From Azolla pinnata (lineage: Eukaryota; Streptophyta; Polypodiopsida; Salviniales; Salviniaceae): a stretch of 41,741 nt of DNA. Numbering within the stretch: position 1 is the stretch's first letter; each line of letters starts with the position of its first letter. Below, one piece after another: positions 1 to 11,040 of the stretch. The position numbers were made by a program, and so were the translations under genes. Below the pieces are notes generated by a model. The model had not been told where the DNA came from and did not search any database. It was given only the letters and a program-made list of their open reading frames with translations. The stretch is taken from contig JBBBWG010032642.1 in NCBI GenBank assembly GCA_037176905.1, positions 1 to 41,741 on the forward strand, given 5' to 3'.

Positions 1-412
1 ATTTTTACTTGGAACATTTCCAGGAACTTGTCCACCAGTTCCTGGAAAGTCGCGAACGTGCTAATATCTTGCTGCGCGTACCATCGCACAGCCTGTCCCT
101 CCAAGGACAGTTGAAATTCCACGATCATAGACTGCTCTCGTTCCGTCGGAGACAGTTTTTATGAGGCTCCCTTATTTCTAATGTCCTTCGCTCTGTGATT
201 GGATCAACTGGAGGCCTGTTAATAATTGTAATTGGCAAAGTAAAGATATGTCCTTTCTTTAGTAGCTTTGACTTCATTATTTGCCGACGAATTGTATTCT
301 GTTCAGAAGCAATAATTCCCGACGATAGTTCACCACCGGGAGTAATGATGTCTGTTGCTGGAATGTTGTTAGGTTCTGATTCTTTACTATTTGAAGAAGA
401 TTCTTCCTTCTG
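1..412 (-). pseudogene. Ty3/gypsy gag remnant, frameshifted
   Basis: Read on the minus strand, about 412 down to 160 is an open frame without a start codon (an in-frame stop precedes it). It is acidic and serine-rich at first and ends near IREPHK. After a frame change near 156-165, bases 155-1 give a retrotransposon gag pattern with VRWYAQQ followed by an alternating hydrophobic stretch ending in FLEMFQ. The tryptophan-tyrosine core and the following FxxLxxxFxxxF spacing are typical of plant gypsy gag. The fragment runs off the left edge, so its full length is unknown. The frame change and missing start make it a dead copy. Confidence 0.6.
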
Positions 413-579
413 TTACATTCCGTGCGCTCTTCAGGCGAGACCCTTACCTTCCCCTTGCCCCATAGACACCAAGCCTTGAGAATGCCCTCACCCATAAAGA
501 TGTTATTGATTGGTGACTCTATCTACAAAGCTTGTGCCTCACAATGTGATACCCCATTACCAAGAACCTTCAAGTTGCC

Positions 580-816
580 CAAGAATGGCAACAACACTAT
601 GATCAAGGCCGCTAAGAAGTAACATACCAGCCCAACAACCTCGTGTGGGTCCATTATCCCATTAGACGCAAGGGCCCAAGTGAATCGCTCATGCACCGAT
701 GGCTAGGCCCCTACCGTGTCTTAAGACGCATTCACAACAATATGTACTAGTTATACCATGACACTACCACCTCCGCCCATATCGTTCGCATGAAGCAATA
801 CATTGTGCCGATGTAG
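580..816 (+). pseudogene. Ty3/gypsy integrase C-terminal (GPY/F) remnant
   Basis: The plus-strand frame beginning at 580 contains LVWVHYPIRRKG, then HRWLGPYRVLRRI, and ends with VRMKQYIVPM before a stop at 814-816. The Gly-Pro-Tyr centre with flanking basic and tryptophan residues is the GPY/F module at the end of gypsy integrases, where the protein contacts DNA. Two further in-frame stops (about 613 and 748) show decay. It lies head to head with the gag remnant to its left, so the two do not form one collinear element. Confidence 0.7.
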
Positions 817-1140
817 GTTGGAAGTGTGGTGTCGGTTGAACTTCGAACAGAGCTAGTGAACAATCGGCCCATGTATCCGTTATAAAAGGAAGGCCAACCG
901 AATGAGAAAGGACATCTTCTAAGCTCTACTTTGTGCATGTCCCTCGTACTCTTCTTGCTCTCAGCCCTCCTCTTGCCCTAGCCATTCTCATCGTGCAACC
1001 TACTCATTGGTGCCTTAGTCATACTCATTCTATGTTATCGTCGCTCGGCTTACATCCCCGAGCTGCTCACATGACGTGCATCAATGGATGTTAGCATATA
1101 TATAGATATATATATATCCATTTTATGAATTGTAAATTGG
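817..1140 (+). promoter_or_regulatory. Possible LTR fragment with TATA box
   Basis: This follows directly after the integrase tail on the same strand, where a 3' LTR would be expected. It contains TATAAAAGG at about 881-889 followed by a pyrimidine-rich stretch, as in an LTR U3-R region. No second copy, polypurine tract or TG/CA boundary could be fixed, so the limits are arbitrary. An (AT)n run lies at about 1097-1119. Confidence 0.3.
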
Positions 1141-4100
1141 TAAATCTTTTCGGATAACCTTAAATCCTTGTGTTTGGTTCCAATCTTGTACTTCTTAGAC
1201 ATATGTTTTCCTATGGTTTATTTCTTGAATGTAGTTGATCTTCTTCAATAAAATCCTTGAAATCCTAAGATATCTTCTTCAAGACTAGCTTGTGAAATTG
1301 TTTCTATCACATGTTCTTATATTATTATCTTGTGTATGTTTTTAAAATATATCATTGACATCTTACTTTATGCTCCCTACTTCTACCTAAAACTAAATCT
1401 ACCCATGAAAGCTTGGTCGAGATCTTGTCCTCCTATTTTGCATTCATGATTTGTCCTTGGATTTTGACGGATGAACTTGAACCTATGAACCTAGAAGAAT
1501 TATAAGATTATGCCTAAAACAAGTGTTTAAAATTTCATTAGTTATGATTAATAAAGATAGGGTTTATAAATTTTATATTATGTAGTGATAGCCACTTGGT
1601 AAAAACATTCCTACGTGAAGGGTACCCAGACATGAGAGCAAGTAATAAATCAGTTAGTCAATAAATGTAATCTGATTAGTAAACATCTAAGACAAAAAGT
1701 ATGGAAACTTAAGGAAAAGCTGTAATTTGGAATCAAATAGCTTTAAAGAGTAATCAACCCATTAGATGTTAGAGGTTAACACTTGAATTAGCTACTAGAA
1801 ATTGCGCCTTCGCTAGTTAGCCAATAGATGTTATTAGCAAGCCACGTTAACCTTAATTAATGAGTTAACTCTAATAATCTAATAAAATATAGCTTAGTTA
1901 AGTAGGTGCTAGACATTATCACGATGCTAAATGAACCATAGCTAATGAGCTGCCATAAGTCGCCACCCTGATATTCAATTAGTCAATGATATCACTTAAC
2001 TAGTAAGCTCCTGGACTTAATTACTTAGACAAATAGTAAATAAAAGTTACCATTTTAGAAACCAATTTGTATACCTTACCTACTGAATGATATCATTGAA
2101 CTAAACTGGCGAAGTTACCTGATTAGCTATGAGAAGTTATCATTCAATTATACCTTTGATTTTGATCACTTCACTGATTACCTACTTAAAGATGATCACT
2201 TTGGTAAGACAAATCCAGAGAATACACTACTAGAAGGTACCAGTTTGGCTTCTTAGCTGAACTAAGCATACCAAGGCTAGATATATTAAGTTTTTATCAA
2301 AAAGATTCAACTGGAATCAACAATACTTGTGTAAATAGTTTTAAAACTAGTTTTATCTATACCGCTTGGTCAATCAGTTGTTGCATAGTCTTGTTCCAAA
2401 AACCTTAATGAAAGATAATATAGCATATAAACAAAAAACTTCCTCAAAATAAAACACTCAGTGTTATGGAGAATTATTTATAATAACCACTTAGGAAAAA
2501 TGCACACAGCTCACCCAGTGTGCAAAATGTTTTGGCAATCATGAGGCTCATGGGTGTGAGAAATGACGAGACAGGATTCCCGTTCATTACTCAAGCAAGC
2601 ATTAACACCAACTGATTACATAAAAAAAACCTGAACAAAGACGCAATAAATTGGCAACGGTGCACATTAATCTCACAATATCATGAGTAGCAGTTCAAGG
2701 ATCAAACAAGGAGTTTCTACAGGAAATTAAAAATATAGCTATTTTCAAATCACTCAAGCCAGGAAGATGGTATGCACATTTCTGCCTTATCACATTTGCT
2801 CTCAAAGCATTTATGTCCAAGCATCCGCATACCATATCTGTAACTTGTATGTCCAGTTACATACCTATAGTTTACTGTCTTAGTTTTCGTGGCTCAAACC
2901 TGCAACATAATGATGAACTTCTTTTAAACTCACCAAACCAGACTACACCATCCAATTATCAGATGATATAATGAAATCAATAAACAAAATAAACAATAAT
3001 TTCTCACACTCGACAATTACATTATTTGGACAAAAGAACACAACTTGTGTTATAAGCCAAGTTAAATTTTGATGGAACTAATTTTCTTGCAATAATACAC
3101 ACTCCTATAGCCTAAATAGACAGTCGTGCCATTAAACATTGTGATGGATGTTAATTTGTGACCTTAATGCTGCCCTTAAGCAGCTTTTATGTTTCTTGAC
3201 TTCCAGAAAGAAAATACAGATGTATCCTCACTTTCACATTCTATTACGTTTCTGCTTGCTTCATAGAATACAAAAAGACAAACAGAGTGTACCACTACAT
3301 ATAAACACACTTGATAGATCTAATTCTTCCATGACATTGAGTGAGTATCAACTGAACATCTCTAAATCTAGATAATATGTTGAGGGTTACATGCACATTC
3401 ACTCTTAACCAGCTCCAAAGGAGAATTGATATTCTGGTCAGGTTTCACTCCTTTATTGGTATTAAATACCATAATTTTGGTTTTTGGAAGATTCAAAGTA
3501 TATGCATATTGTAGAGCTATACGAATTTCTAAAAGTAACACCCCAAGATCACCTAGATTGTCTATGTGATTGGATATCTCATCACTACATGGTCAGCCAA
3601 AAATGTTTGCATGAGCATAGGAAATGGCATGTAATGCGGATAAGGATTTCCAAAAGTAGATTAACCACCAATCTATTCTCTTTCTATGGGATATAATCTC
3701 TTCTGTTAGATATCTGACGGTCGACTGTTGTTTAGGTTTGAGAACTCCCTTGTAAAGAAAGCTCACATGTCCCCTGAATGATGCTTTGTATCAATAGACT
3801 TAATTCAGACCCGAAATTCGATCTATCTAACTAGGTTAGCTAGTGATCAAACATACTTATCTTCTAGTTGATTGGAGTCATCGCAATCCTACACTAAACA
3901 GGCATACTATAGTTTGATCAACAAATGGAGATGCAAAATTAAAGGTAGTAGCAGACATGGGGGCAATGTTTCTCATATAAGTCTTTTTATTGATGCTATA
4001 CCTTACTGAAGTGAAATTTCAGAAGGTACAACTCCCAATCGCCTTATACAAGATGCCAGACTCAAAGATTCAAAATAGGTGTCAAGAGGTTTCTCAAATG

Positions 4101-7100
4101 CACTAAACCAGAGCAACGTATGAAAGGGGGTGCATGTGACAGGACCAGCCAATGATAAGCTGGTTAAAGACCTATTTGACACCAGAGACTCTTATAGCTT
4201 AGGCAACAGCAGGATGAGAAGGGCATGAAACATCAAAAAAGGCCATCAACCTATGCATATACCATAGAAATAATCAATGGTATGGCTTCAGCTAGTTCTG
4301 ACCAAACATAAGGTACTAGCTACCCAGGAGTTTAGACTATGATGGTGACGTGTGAACACAAATTCTGATATAATGTATGAACATAAATTGTGATAATAAT
4401 GTATTATCATACTTATGATAATTTACGTAAATGCACTTACGAGGGCTGGGGGCCTTTTATGTCTATAGGAGTTTTTTACCCTACTGCAAAACGAATGAAC
4501 CGAGTGATGGAATACCAGACCAGATCACCATGCATCGCAAACCATCATCTATCAGGAATGACCAAACCACCCTGCTAGTAAACCATCAGTAAGAAAATCT
4601 GTAGGATTATCATTTCTATGTGCTTCAACGAGCTCAGTGCTCTAGCTTTCAAGTACACTGTCTTTGAATAAAGATATGATTCCATGGTAGCATGATTACA
4701 CTCTCGCTGTCGCAATGAACAATGATAATGTTGGATAGATATGTTGTATTTTAGGAAGGTACTTAGATTTAGCTAATCCTATCACCTCCCAAGGAACATT
4801 GGCTTTGGATTGGAAAGGAAAATCATGCCTTAGTGGGAACGCATGATCCCAGCACTATTTAACTTATGAAGTATATCTATTTAAAAAATTAACATGATAC
4901 ACATTACTCAACAAAAATCATGCATCTCTCCATTCTATCTCAGTGTGTCTCTATGTCTCTACGTCTAATTCAAATCTGTTGACAGCTCACTTCAATACTA
5001 AGCTGCTACCAAGCCCAAAACGGTATCACTTTAGTCATCTTAACTACAAAAAAGAAGATCATGTAAAACCAACTCCAAATTTTGGTTTGTATCCCTTTGC
5101 AGCCAATCTTTCTTCATACTTTGATGAGGAACCAAAAGTGATGTTTATCTTCTAAATCCATTGGTATGGAAGTGTTTTTTCCCTTGCATATGCATCAACT
5201 GCCGTTTTCATCAAGAGATTCCACCTCTAATTTTTCATCAACTGCCATATTGCTTCTAGGAACCAGTGTTTATCACCCATGATGCAAATGCAGCAAGACA
5301 ATTCAGCAATGATTTCTGCCCTTAATGCAAATGCACCAAGTCCCAAGTGCCATTTTTCTCAAACAATTCCATCTCTGACAACATGGCTTTATACTACTAC
5401 TTGTCCTATCTACACACCACTTTCTTGAATGCAAGACAATTCACCAGTCTATTAACATGCCATAACCAGCCACACTATATGTACTGAGATCATATCTTCC
5501 AGGTTATCTAGCAACCCTAGACAATCTCTGTTCCAATGATCATTGTCTTCTGGCTACTGAGCCAGCAAATTATCAATTTGAACTGGCTGTTCCTGCACAT
5601 TTGGTGCTCATCATTATATCCAATGACAGCTGATCATTCCCAACATTGTTTTCTACATTTGCAGTACATTTACAGCAGGTATTTGTCATAGTACAGCAGT
5701 CCCATTTTGCTTAGAATACAACCTTAAAAACCTCCTCAAGTTTTTCAGGCTGTTTAAGCGTGCGATTTTCAAGATAACATCATCGCTGTATACTATTTTC
5801 CTTTTCTGGGATCCCGCTATCAATGCACCATTTCACCCTCATCAACATATCTTATGAAAATACATTTGGATGACTTTGGCTAGAATCCAAAACTGTGCAC
5901 AAATGTTCATCCCTTTGTTATCAGAAATCACTCAGAATGAGGGGTGATGTGAAAGCACCTATATCAACAATCCAAGTGTGTGTATCACCATTTGTTTCTT
6001 CCGAGTAAGGCATGTGCACTAAAGCATAAAGAGATGAACACTACATCATTCCTACCATCATTAATGAGTACATCCAGCTCTTCAATTTTAACATTATGCT
6101 TCTTCTGCTGGCTGTCTTTCTTTTCTCTTCTCTTCTTTGCTCTCATCTATTATCATCATCAATGAAATTGAAGATCGCAATCTAGCTGAAAATTTAATGG
6201 AATTCACTGAAGTGAATTGACATGATTGTGTGTGCCCTCTTTTGTGTACAAATTTCACAGGCTTTTTCAGCCAATAAAATCTGCTATTTGCACTCTTTTG
6301 GGAATATAACTCATGTAGTCTACAGAGCATTGGCAGACTCCAAACCTTCAGGGTTAAACAAGATATCAAAGTCTAATAGCTAAATGGTCGAGCGCATGCA
6401 ACCACATTCAACTCCTCATTATCCTATTCCATTATTTCAGCTTTATCCCTTTGACCTTGATCGGCTTTCCCTGTTTCTTGTGTGATAAAATGTTGTAGAA
6501 TTGCTTCTGCAGCACTATGAAATTAAATGCACCTTCAAGCTCCTTGATGAGCATGAGATTGCTACTGTGTACAGCTGCTAGCCGTAAATTTCAACTCAAA
6601 AAATGACCAGAAAATTCTACAAATGCAGCCTCAAATATCACATAACTGACCAAGTTACAAAATAGTACAGCCAACAAAAATTAACCAAGCAAAAGCAGAA
6701 ATTTCAGATTTGCACATCAATTTTCGGGAGCAGATTACAATTGTTCTGATGCCAGTTTGAAGTGGGAGATGGAATACCCAAAGAGAGCAAAATGAAAGCA
6801 GGATTGAGGAGAGAGTGCTAGAGAGAGGGATGCACGACGTTCTTGGGTATAATTGAGTGTGCACCAATTTCAGCTTTTAGATAGGTATATATGCAAGTTA
6901 AGTGTGCTAAGGTGAATTCATATCATGAACAAACTAAACTGAAAGGTACAATGACCCTTTATTCCTAATAAATAAACTTGCATAGATACAGATTTTAGGC
7001 CTAAAAAACCTCCCATGTTTAATCACTACCGGTTTTTGTCACTATTGTTTTCTCTTCAATGACAAAGCTACATTTAGTATCAGCATCAGCTGTTCTCTTC

Positions 7101-7809
7101 TTTGGTTTTTCCACAAAACATTCTTGTTTTAACAGTTTTAATGTAAATGCAGTATTCTGTGTTCACCTTAGAATTCTGCAATAGGCTTTAATCAGTGACC
7201 AATCCAAATGTAAACTACTCTACCACTAATAAGTTACGGATCCAACAAGTTGAAATGCAAAACATTATGAAACATTGTAAAAAGAGTTGAAACACATCCT
7301 CTAGAACCCGCCAAATATAGTGAAAGCAAGTGATGTATGTGATGTTGAAGATCGTCTTCAACTTCACAGGCCAAGTTCAATACCTACAGCACATACAATG
7401 TACCAAACCCATTCATGGTATGATAGAGATGCATATGCACCTGCATCAATAGCTTTGCGTAAAGACATAATATTATCCCTTAAATTCACGGGTGAAAAAC
7501 ACCAAAAAAACGCTTTGGGATATTTTTATTTCAACGCACAAGTTGGATAAAGATGGTAAACCTTAAGAGCTTAAGTAATTTTTAAACAAGTATGAAGCAA
7601 ACACCTACATGAGCCACTCCAAGAAATGTCGATAAATAGTTTTAGCAGCCACACTAGATTTCAACATCAACTAAAATAGAAGAAACTATGCAACCAAAAT
7701 TATTATATGCAAGGTTTTGATATAAGAAAACGTGAAAACAAGAAAACAACAATCTACATGAATGTTTTATACACTCCACTTTGTGATTTCCAGTCATTAG
7801 ATGAGAATT
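1141..7809. other. AT-rich intergenic DNA, no supported gene
   Basis: All six frames are broken into short open stretches with no recognisable motif. Base composition is AT-rich, with no long tandem repeats and no recognisable RNA gene. The longest open stretches (for example minus 6094-6369 and plus 7320-7550) have no domain-like pattern. Distal 3' sequence of the small membrane-protein gene at 7810-8521 may lie at the right edge. Confidence 0.6.
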
Positions 7810-8521
7810 CTAAGATAAACATGGGAGAAGAGAACAAGAGAAACGGTATGAGATGAAGGTAGAACCTGATTGGTTGGGTACAGGAGAATATGGATCCGAT
7901 AGGTTGTAATCGTTATCAAGGGAATGCTGCTGTTGTTCCAGGATGGCTTGCTGTTGTTCCAGGATGGCTTGCTGTTGTAGTTTCTGCTGGAATTCTCTCT
8001 CGCAGTTGCTTACACTCACAATGATGTCAAGCATGCATCCTGTGGAACCGAAGAATACGAGGGGTGCAAGAGACTTGCGGCGGATCCCCACAGGAATAGA
8101 GATGAGGGCTGCCCCCACAGAGAATATCCATGAGCTGGGAGAGAGAGAGAGAGAGAGAAAGAGAGTACTATCTTCCAATTAGTCAAGTTAGGTAAGGTCC
8201 ACAAGCCACGGCATCGTCGCATAAGTGGCCTATCATCATCATGGGAAAGGAGCAGTAGCTCCTCCTGCTACTGCTACGTCCTATAGATGTAGCAGTAGCT
8301 CCTCCTGCTACTGCTACATCCTATAGAGGACGTAAACATACAGAAAACGACACAAATACACAGATGCACAAAGGCAGCATATATGCTTACTCGGTAAAAG
8401 AGCATTCTCGCTTCTCTTGGCTGCTCTCCATGGACGCCGATGCTGCCGTTCCTGCTGCTGATGCTGCTCCTGCTCCTGCTGCTCCGGCTGCTGCTGATGC
8501 TGCTGCTGCTGGAGCACGCAT
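7810..8521 (-). CDS. Small two-helix membrane protein, unidentified, two exons
   Basis: Proposed coding exons are 8521-8391 and 8134-7810, giving 151 codons. The donor is CGA|GTAAGC. The acceptor CCCAG follows a long (CT)n tract (the GAGA run at 8138-8158 on plus). Splicing joins GA to C to make Asp44 and keeps the frame. An in-frame TAG lies three codons before the ATG at 8521; a second ATG at 8431 would remove 30 residues. Residues 2-30 are Ala/Gly/Ser-rich. Residues about 46-61 (WIFSVGAALISIPVGI) and 65-85 form two hydrophobic helices separated by a basic RRKS turn, then a CERE motif and a Gln-rich tail with the heptad AILEQQQ twice. This suggests a small organelle or ER membrane protein. 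The 3' end is uncertain: a CAG|GTTCT near 7866 could be another donor. No function is claimed. Confidence 0.6.
8251..8328. repeat. Two 40-bp tandem units, each a hairpin, inside an intron
   Basis: Units start at 8251 and 8291. The second contains a perfect 11-bp inverted repeat (8289-8299 against 8307-8317) around a 7-base loop. The first has the same arms, slightly shortened. They sit in the intron (8135-8390) of the small membrane-protein gene. Confidence 0.8.
8446..8518. repeat. Interrupted CAG/CTG microsatellite within coding exon 1
   Basis: This is a CTG-rich run (CAG on minus) with scattered substitutions. In the proposed coding frame it reads GCA/GCC/GGA, producing the Ala/Gly-rich N-terminus of the membrane protein. 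Another minus frame would read polyglutamine but lacks the correct splice continuation. Confidence 0.8.
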
Positions 8522-8689
8522 CACAAACTAAAATTCCATCGACGAGATGGAGACGATGGACCAACGCAAACATTTGTTATAAATTCATGCAATGTATGAG
8601 TCATAGTAGAAAGTTGAAACCACTAAGTAAATGAATATATGTCGTATCATTATGAAACTGAGTAGGTCGTCCCACTCCTCCCTTTTATA

Positions 8690-8976
8690 CGTCTTCTATT
8701 TCTAGCGTGTAGCTCTCATGCCCCTCAATCTAAAGTGAATTCTCTTGAACTTATCAAGAACACAAAACTCTCACCCCTCCTATTTCAGGAGTGGGGACTA
8801 GAGATAGGCTTATACCAAAATATCTCATCTCTATGAGTATATATACACCGGTAGTGTTAGGAGGGGAGTTAGAGAGAGAGAGATAGTTAGTGAGTGAGTG
8901 AGATATTATGCGTGAGAGATCATCATAAACAGTATTAATATAATTCTTCTATCTCTCTCCATCTATGCGTTTTACA
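8690..8976 (+). promoter_or_regulatory. Probable 5' LTR of the gag-only copia-type element
   Basis: It contains TATATATA at about 8838-8845, a GAGA/GTGA-rich leader, and ends TTTTACA at 8976. The sequence just after, GACGTTATCAACACGA, has the form of the primer-site region seen downstream of plant LTRs. The start of the LTR cannot be fixed because no second copy is present in the window. Confidence 0.4.
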
Positions 8977-9117
8977 AGACGTTATCAACACGAATTGCTC
9001 AAACCAAGGTGTTTTATCGTAATTGATCTATTTCAATTCTTATGTTTGAATAACTTGAATTAAGTAAATCGTATCTATTGATATTTCTATCATCTTCTTC
9101 TTCCTCCTCTTCTTTTT

Positions 9118-10348
9118 ATGGCCACCGAATTGAGCCACTACTCTTATGTCGTTGTGTCGTCATCTGTAATGCTGGATAATAAACTCTTTTCACTCATAGT
9201 TATTAGTTGTCGCTTGAAGTGACACTACAGAATCTATGACCTACTTCCCATTGCCACCGGTATGCACGACCTATCTCCCGCACTATCGCACGCGGTTAGG
9301 ACGAGGGTTGAAGTTGTCATGGCCTCTAGCTGATGACTATCGGCCTATACGCAAAGCCAAGGCTTGTCGTCATGTAGCTTGAAGTTATGCTTTGCCGATA
9401 GTTGAACACACTTGAAGTTGATGACCTTAGCTTCTGGCAACTCTGAATTGCCTACTCAAGCAAATCAAACACTGCATTTCCTAAGGCACCATTTGAATGC
9501 AACTCTTAAGAATGAGTACATGACTGAAGAAGATCCAAAAGTCCTTTGGGACTCATTGAAGGATCGCTATGGCCACTAGATGAAGGCCTTGCTCCCAAAA
9601 GAAAAGCATAAGTGGTTTCACGTGCGTTTTCAGGACTATAAGACTATGGAGCAATATAACTCAGTCTTTCACCACATTGTCACATGTCTTAAGTTATGTG
9701 GTGAGAAAATCATTGATGCTGATATGATCGACAAAACTTCATCCACATTCCACCCCAATTATGTCCTGATCCAAAGATAGTATTGTCAGGCTAAGTACGA
9801 GAAGTACTCTGAACTGGTCTCCGTGCTTATGGAAGCACAAGGAGAGGACAAGATAGTTATCGAAAATCATACGTCTCGACCCAATGGAAACCTAGTTGCA
9901 CTTGAAATTCATGCTAGCTTGTTCAAGAAGGGGAAGAACCAGGACCACAGAAAGGGCTCTTGGAAGAATGGTGGAAAGATTAAACAAACCTTCTTCAAGA
10001 AGAAAGGAGGAAATTAGAATAGGAAGTCTAAGAAGAGCACTAGGTCTAGCGGTGAATATAAAAACGTGATCGGGTTTGCTTCAAATGTGGCACAAATTAG
10101 GACATTAATCTTGTATATGTCGCACACCCAAACACCTCTAGCATGGGAAGAAGAAGCCTTCAACAAAGCATGAATCACACTTTACCCACGAGATTCTGAT
10201 CTCGGGGGAGGATATGGACGTCACAGGACACTTAAATGAAACTCTCCAAGGAGATTGTTGATGATGATCTTCTTGGGCTTGATAATGATCTTCTCAAGCT
10301 TAATGACGATGATATTTTTGCAAAAGAGCTCTATGAGGACATTGTATA
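9118..10348 (+). pseudogene. Copia-type (UBN2-like) gag remnant with broken zinc knuckle
   Basis: A start at 9118 opens a frame that soon breaks. From about 9430 the plus strand shows the plant gag pattern: an LKNEYM...DPKVLWDSLKDRY segment, then HKWFHVRFQDYKTMEQYN, then LKLCGEKI, STFHPNY and a Lys-rich tail. A knuckle-like CFKCGTN at about 10085 is followed by a stop instead of the remaining Cys/His ligands. Stops at about 9577, 9778 and 10015 show decay. No protease, integrase or reverse transcriptase follows, so it resembles a non-autonomous gag-only retroelement rather than a full copia element. Confidence 0.65.
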
Positions 10349-10350
10349 AG

Positions 10351-10564
10351 TGTTTTAATCTTAGCTCCTACATTAAAATTATCTTTATTTTAGATTATAT
10401 ATTAGCCTAAAATTAGAACAATCAATAAAGTGTGCAATTGATTTATGTTATTAGAAAAGCAATGATATAAGATCCTTTAGAGCATGGTTATATTAATAGT
10501 AGATTAAAGTCTATTTAACACATTGATATATTCTCAATTTATGGTTTATCATAACATTTATCTT
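10351..10564. other. AT-rich spacer
   Basis: No motif or open frame is supported. It could be the 3' non-coding part of the gag element to its left. Confidence 0.4.
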
Positions 10565-11025
10565 TGTTGGCCGAATATTACGAAAGTACAACGAAGTCGT
10601 AAATTCGTAATATTACGGAAATAATACTTAGTCGGAAAATCGGAGAGATGTCTATAGAGATCCGAACCAACGCGTTGTACATAGAGACTTGGAGATCCGA
10701 AAGGGTTCCAAGCATGTATATAAAGCCTTGGCGACTTACTTGTAGAGGGTCCGAAAATAGTTCGGAAGTAGAGTATGTTTATAATATAAGAAGCTTTGCA
10801 CTATCTTGTGTCCTCTTCAATTGTCTATGTGTAAGGATCAGAGTCTACGACAATACGAAGTCGACGGATAATCGGATAATCGTATTGGTCAGAGTTTACG
10901 GCTAATCGTAACCTTATGATTATTTCTCCATTCGTATTCAACCACGACCAAGTCTTAGTCTTTAATCTGAAGGGCTAACACTCTTTTGTACGACGAAGTC
11001 GTAAATTCGTAATATTCGGCCAACA
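10565..11025 (+). mobile_element. 461-bp element with 20-bp terminal inverted repeats (solo LTR or MITE)
   Basis: It begins TGTTGGCCGAATATTACGAA and ends with the exact reverse complement of those 20 bases. Inside each end a second motif, ACGAAGTCGTAAATTCGTAA, appears in direct orientation (about 10600 and 10995). TGTTGG...CCAACA ends and a TATATAAAG box near 10717 fit a solo copia LTR on plus. A 20-bp perfect inverted repeat is unusually long for an LTR and would fit a miniature inverted-repeat transposon. Flanks are ATCTT and ATCAC, so no clean target duplication is visible. Confidence 0.65.
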
Positions 11026-11040
11026 ATCACTTTTAATCAC

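Noticed and set aside
8314-8517. Polyglutamine protein on minus
   Set aside because: The Gln frame lacks a splice continuation. The Ala/Gly frame joins in phase to exon 2 and has an in-frame stop just before its ATG.
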